A DNA stretch of 64,000 nucleotides from an uncultured Clostridia bacterium (lineage in GTDB: Bacteria > Bacillota > Clostridia > Oscillospirales > Ruminococcaceae). Numbering within the stretch: position 1 is the first letter of the stretch; each line of letters starts with the position of its first letter. Below the pieces are notes generated by a model. That model saw only the letters and a program-made list of their open reading frames with translations. It ran no database searches and was not told the DNA's origin. The translations under genes were made by a program, and so were the position numbers. Below, piece by piece: positions 60,480 to 64,000 of the stretch. The stretch covers positions 39,228 to 103,227 of the forward strand of contig CANQNG010000007.1 in assembly GCA_947625155.1 (NCBI GenBank). The letters run 5' to 3'.

Positions 60480-62429
60480 TTAGCTCTTTGCCTTGGAAGT
60501 GATCTCCTGCCCCAGCTTCGCCAGCAGTTCCTCGACCGTCATCGTGCCGAGATCATCGCCCTTTCTGCTGCGCACCGAAACATTCTGTGCCTGCACCTCA
60601 TTGTCCCCGATCGTGAGCATGTACGGGATCTTGTCTAAGGTCGCTTCCCGGATCTTCTTGCCGATCTTCTCGGCACGGTCATCGATGGCACAGCGGATGC
60701 CAGCATTGGAGAGCGCCTCCTGCACCTTCCCGGCAAATTCCAGATGTCGGTCGGCGATCGGGATGATCTTCACCTGTTCTGGTGCGAGCCACAGCGGCAT
60801 TGCCCCTGCAAAATGCTCCAGCATATATGCCAGCGTGCGCTCAAAGCAGCCCAAAGAAGTGCGGTGGATGATATATGGGTGCTTTCTCGTGCCGTCCTTG
60901 TCGATGTACTCCATGCCGAATTTTTCAGCGAGCAGCATATCGATCTGGATCGTTACCAGCGTGTCCTCCTTGCCGAACACGTTCCGGTACTGGATGTCCA
61001 GCTTCGGACCGTAGAATGCCGCCTCGTCAATGCCGATCGTGTAGTCCAGACCCAGATGGTCAAGGATATTGCCCATGACACGCTGTGCCTCGTCCCACTG
61101 TTCCTTCGTGCCCTCGTACTTGTTCTTCGGGTCGGCAGGATCCCACTGGGAGAAACGGAACGTGCAGTCCTGCAGCAGTCCTACTGTGTCGAGCATATAC
61201 TTCGCCATCTCCAGACAGAATTTGAATTCCTCTTCCAACTGGTCGGGGCGGAGAATGAAATGTCCCTCCGAGATCGTAAACTGCCGCACCCGGATCAGTC
61301 CATGCATCTCCCCGGAGTCCTCATTCCGGAACAAAGTAGACGTTTCCGTCAGGCGCATCGGCAGATCACGGTACGAACGCTGACGATTGAGGTAGACCTG
61401 ATACTGGAACGGGCAGGTCATCGGGCGCAGGGCAAAGCATTCCTTTGTCTCGTCATGCGGGTCGCCGATCACGAACATGCCGTCTAAATAGTGATCCCAG
61501 TGTCCGGAAATTTTGTACAGCTCCCGCTTTGCCATCAAAGGTGTTTTCGTCAGCAGACAGCCGTGTGCTTGTTCGTAGTCCTCGACCCATCTTTGCAGCA
61601 GCTGTACCACCCGTGCGCCCTTGGGGAGCAGAATGGGCAGTCCCTGCCCGACATAGTCGACCGTTGTGAAATATTCCAGCTCCCTGCCGAGCTTGTTGTG
61701 GTCACGGAGCTTTGCCTCCTCACGGCGCTGCAATTCCTCGTCGAGCTGTGCCGCCTTGGGGAATGCCGTGCCGTAAATTCTGGAAAGCGACTTGTTCTTC
61801 TCGCTCCCTCTCCAGTACGCACCCGTACAGGACAGCAGTTTGAACGCCTTGACGGGCTCAGTCGTCATCAGGTGCGGACCTGCGCACAGGTCTGTAAATT
61901 CCCCCTGCCGATAGAAGGAAATGGGTTCTCCCTTGCCGGCATGCTCCTCGCACAGTTCTACCTTGTAGGGTTCGTCTGCCTCTTTCAGCGCCTGCAAAGC
62001 CTCCTCCGGGGCAAGCTGATACTGTTCGATGGGGAGCTTCTCCTTGACGATCTTCTTCATTTCTGCCTCGATCTTGGTCAGTTCCTCCGGGGTGAACGGA
62101 TGCGCTGCATCGAAGTCATAGTAGAACCCCCCGTCAATGGCAGGACCAATGGCAAGCTTTGTCCCCGGATAGAGGCGCTTGACTGCCTGTGCCAAAATAT
62201 GGGAAGCTGTGTGCCAGAACGTTTTCTTTCCCTCCGGGTCGTCAAAGGTCAGCACCTCAAAGGTGCAGTCCTTTGTTACGGGTGTCCGCAGGTCGCAGAC
62301 CACGCCGTCCAGTTTCACGCAGCAGGCAGCTTTGTATAGCCCCATGCCGATGCCCTTGATGATCTCCGCAGCGGAAAGATCCTCCTCCGCTTCCCGGATG
62401 CTTCCGTCCTTGAGTGTTAATTTCACCAT
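60480..62429 (-). CDS. thrS: Threonyl-tRNA synthetase
   Basis: A class II synthetase of 649 aa: N-terminal TGS domain (KLTLKDGSIREAEEDL), the editing domain with HTASHILAQAVKRLYP, a catalytic core (RPMTCPFQYQVY, RVRQFTISEGHFI), and a C-terminal anticodon-binding domain (VKIIPIADRHLEFA). The ATG at 62429 stands 8 bases after AAGGAG; an ATG two codons upstream is too close. It is the third gene of an operon led by a Thr-type T-box. Confidence 0.96.
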   Translation of the reverse strand: MVKLTLKDGSIREAEEDLSAAEIIKGIGMGLYKAACCVKLDGVVCDLRTPVTKDCTFEVLTFDDPEGKKTFWHTASHILAQAVKRLYPGTKLAIGPAIDGGFYYDFDAAHPFTPEELTKIEAEMKKIVKEKLPIEQYQLAPEEALQALKEADEPYKVELCEEHAGKGEPISFYRQGEFTDLCAGPHLMTTEPVKAFKLLSCTGAYWRGSEKNKSLSRIYGTAFPKAAQLDEELQRREEAKLRDHNKLGRELEYFTTVDYVGQGLPILLPKGARVVQLLQRWVEDYEQAHGCLLTKTPLMAKRELYKISGHWDHYLDGMFVIGDPHDETKECFALRPMTCPFQYQVYLNRQRSYRDLPMRLTETSTLFRNEDSGEMHGLIRVRQFTISEGHFILRPDQLEEEFKFCLEMAKYMLDTVGLLQDCTFRFSQWDPADPKNKYEGTKEQWDEAQRVMGNILDHLGLDYTIGIDEAAFYGPKLDIQYRNVFGKEDTLVTIQIDMLLAEKFGMEYIDKDGTRKHPYIIHRTSLGCFERTLAYMLEHFAGAMPLWLAPEQVKIIPIADRHLEFAGKVQEALSNAGIRCAIDDRAEKIGKKIREATLDKIPYMLTIGDNEVQAQNVSVRSRKGDDLGTMTVEELLAKLGQEITSKAKS

Positions 62430-62452
62430 GACCATTTCTCCTTTTCTTCCAT

Positions 62453-63172
62453 TTAGCTGATTGCTGATAATTCTGCCTGCCATTGTGCCTGTAGACTTTC
62501 TATGTTCTGTCTGGCGGCATTGATGCGGCTCTGGCAGCTGTTTGCCGCTTCTATCCGGCGGGCAGTTGCCCGGTACTGCTCCGCCTCTGCCCGTGCGGCG
62601 GCTGCGCCTTCGGTGTCGCCGCTGCTTTCGCACTGGACGGCACGGCTTTCCGCACCGGCGGCAAGGTTCTGGTACTCCACAGCACTCTGCCCGACCAGTG
62701 ACGGGTCATAGTCGGCAGAAGCCATACAGTTGTCGATCGTGCTTTGCTGCTGTGCGATCAGGCTCGTATACCTTGCGTTGATCTCGCTGATCTGTGCCTG
62801 CGCATCACCGGAAACGCCCGTGCCGCTGTGCGTTTCCGTGGTGTCGGTACTGGCGGTCTTGCCCGTCTCATCGGTCTCCCCTGTCTCCTGCGCTGTGGTG
62901 ACTGCGGTCGTCACGGTCGTGGAGGTGTTGGACTTGGCTCTTGTCCGCTGTGGGGAACGGTCGGTCACGATCTTCGTGGTCGTTTTATGAAACGGCTCGT
63001 CCGTGGTCTGTGCTGTAGTGGAAACGGCAGTGGTCACCACAGTTTCCGGCATCGTCTCCGCCGGAACGATCATCATGGGGTTTTTGCGGACAGACAGCAA
63101 GATCAGCAGGAACAGCGAGATCAGGATGACTGCCGCAAAAATGCCGATGATAACAGTATTTTTCTTCTCCAT
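62453..63172 (-). CDS. Thr-rich membrane-anchored protein upstream of thrS
   Basis: A 239-aa protein: membrane helix (8-29), a Thr/Ser-rich extracellular linker (about 40-120, with runs such as TTAVSTTAQTT), and a helical, coiled-coil-like C-terminal domain (about 125-239). GGGGG stands before the ATG. Its abundant Thr codons and its place between a T-box and thrS suggest that its synthesis follows threonine supply. I do not recognise the family. Confidence 0.7.
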   Translation of the reverse strand: MEKKNTVIIGIFAAVILISLFLLILLSVRKNPMMIVPAETMPETVVTTAVSTTAQTTDEPFHKTTTKIVTDRSPQRTRAKSNTSTTVTTAVTTAQETGETDETGKTASTDTTETHSGTGVSGDAQAQISEINARYTSLIAQQQSTIDNCMASADYDPSLVGQSAVEYQNLAAGAESRAVQCESSGDTEGAAAARAEAEQYRATARRIEAANSCQSRINAARQNIESLQAQWQAELSAIS

Positions 63173-63180
63173 ACAGCCCC

Positions 63181-63609
63181 CTAGTCCACGACCTCACAGG
63201 CGGCAAACTGCTCCATCAGCGCATTTCGGGCAGCTTTCACGCCATTCCGGAACGCAATGACAGCGATCGCCCAGAATACCGGAATGACCAGCAGCAGCAG
63301 CGCATGTGCCTTTCCGAAAATTGCCGCAAGCACCGGAACGGCCGTCCAGAACGCCATGAAAGCATACATCAGCTTCGGGAGCTGCATATCCGCCCACAGC
63401 AGGCAGCCTTCTGCATCCGGCAAGATCTTCATCCGTATCTCCGGACGGAAGGCATTCATCCCCCTGCTCCGGCAGTCGAACAGGAATTCCCCGTCCGCCT
63501 CCTTGCCGTGCAGCCCGGATGCAGCGCTTTGCAGTGCCCCCCGCACGGCTTCTGCTGTTTCCTCCGGTGAGGTATCGGCATACAGCTCTATTTTCCTGTG
63601 AAACAGCAA
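63181..63609 (-). CDS. Two-helix membrane protein, first gene of the T-box operon
   Basis: A protein of about 142 aa with a polar N-terminal half (with FLFDCRSRG and MKILPDAEG) and two membrane helices (about 78-97 and 101-120). I place the start at the TTG (63609), 8 bases after GGAGG; an ATG at 63615 and a GTG at 63618 are nearer the site. It begins right after the T-box terminator, so its translation start lies in the controlled transcript. Function unknown. Confidence 0.65.
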   Translation of the reverse strand: MLFHRKIELYADTSPEETAEAVRGALQSAASGLHGKEADGEFLFDCRSRGMNAFRPEIRMKILPDAEGCLLWADMQLPKLMYAFMAFWTAVPVLAAIFGKAHALLLLVIPVFWAIAVIAFRNGVKAARNALMEQFAACEVVD

Positions 63610-63624
63610 CCACATCACCTCCCA

Positions 63625-63877
63625 GACAAAAACGCCCCGAAGCTCCCTCTACGGAAGCTCCGGGACGGCAAGACCGTGGTTCCACCCGAATTCATGCGCA
63701 CAGCGCACCTCATTGCAGCCGATAACGGGGCAGACCGCTGCTGGTTAGGCAGGCTCCGGGGTGGTAGCATTGTCCGCACAGCTGTTCTGCTGCCGTTTTC
63801 AGCCACTGGCGGCAGCTCTCTGGAGAACAGTGATAATTTCGGCAGGACGAGCCTCCCCATCTTTGCTTTCTGTTATT
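63625..63877 (-). promoter_or_regulatory. T-box leader, probably threonine-specific
   Basis: On the minus strand: stem I with the AG-bulge and apical motif (AGAGAG, then GCTGCCG...CGGCAGC around AGTGGCTGA), a probable specifier ACC followed by A (63763-63765), the T-box sequence GGGTGGAACCACGG (63674-63688), and a terminator (CCGGAGCTTCC with GGAGCTTCGGGG) followed by TTTTT. ACC encodes Thr, matching thrS downstream. Uncharged tRNA-Thr would let transcription continue. Confidence 0.9.
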
Positions 63878-63906
63878 ATTATATCACAGATCAGCGGTTT
63901 TGTCAA
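63878..63906 (-). promoter_or_regulatory. Consensus sigma-A promoter of the T-box operon
   Basis: Minus strand TTGACA (63901-63906), 17-base spacer, TATAAT (63878-63883). Nothing further is recognised from here to the window's end. Confidence 0.9.
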
Positions 63907-64000
63907 GAGCAAATTGCAACAGGCCACGGAAATCAATTTTCAAAATTAAAAGGATCAAAAGTCACAAATTCATTACAAAATGTACAAAAAGCTGGACAAA

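Overview
The window looks like chromosomal DNA of a cellulolytic Ruminococcus-type member of the Clostridia (Oscillospiraceae). The evidence is moderately high GC with Firmicutes-style AGGAGG ribosome binding sites, sigma-A promoters with nearly invariant 17-base spacers, a CIRCE/groESL locus, T-box and FMN riboswitch leaders, an [FeFe]-hydrogenase maturase (HydG), and two secreted proteins ending in type I dockerins. Most of it is ordinary housekeeping sequence; the unusual material sits between operons or in odd variants of known families.

Positions 1-7.4 kb (mostly minus strand): the tail of a Sel1-repeat protein, a signal-peptidase-like membrane protein without catalytic residues, argS with a DUF1934 gene, murI-ddl (peptidoglycan precursors), and hydG. 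Positions 7.4-20.1 kb: one long minus-strand operon, yicC-gmk-rpoZ-priA-def-fmt-rsmB-rlmN-prpC-prkC-rsgA-thiN. It has the Bacillus yloC-thiN order but lacks remA, coaBC and rpe. It joins nucleotide supply, replication restart, formyl-Met handling, rRNA methylation, ribosome assembly and the Ser/Thr kinase-phosphatase pair. A perfect hairpin sits between prpC and prkC. The divergent rpmG-secE-nusG-rplK-rplA operon follows (20.2-22.8 kb).

Positions 22.8-35.6 kb: an SPFH protein behind a long leader with two tRNA-like T-arm folds; a MarR-controlled heterodimeric ABC exporter; CIRCE-groES-groEL; coaX with a fumarase alpha subunit lacking its partner and an amidohydrolase; and aroE-aroK, where aroK carries an odd repeated tail. 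Positions 35.7-44.2 kb: an acyl carrier protein, a three-gene sortase operon, an LRR-dockerin protein divergent from an XRE regulator across a perfect operator-like repeat, a HAD phosphatase and an HD-CmpB pair sharing a symmetric promoter, an AT-rich immunity-like gene beside a dispersed repeat, and a lipoprotein.

Positions 44.4-56.4 kb: feoAB with two matching inverted repeats, a small dockerin protein, a type IIA topoisomerase B subunit with no A subunit next to it, and an FMN-riboswitch ribD-ribE-ribBA-ribH-HAD operon in which the HAD enzyme is a good candidate for the pathway's missing phosphatase. Positions 55.2-64 kb: a VanY-type carboxypeptidase, purL, a tiny protein with a sortase-B-like NPVTN motif, and a Thr T-box operon that places a Thr-rich membrane protein ahead of thrS.

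Three loci (7.4, 42.8 and 55.0 kb) carry copies of a structured intergenic repeat whose central hairpin keeps pairing while its sequence changes. One copy supplies the 3' end of thiN. This repeat family and the tRNA-like leader at 24.1-24.4 kb are the best candidates for something undescribed. No CRISPR array, insertion sequence, prophage or canonical tRNA/rRNA gene was seen.
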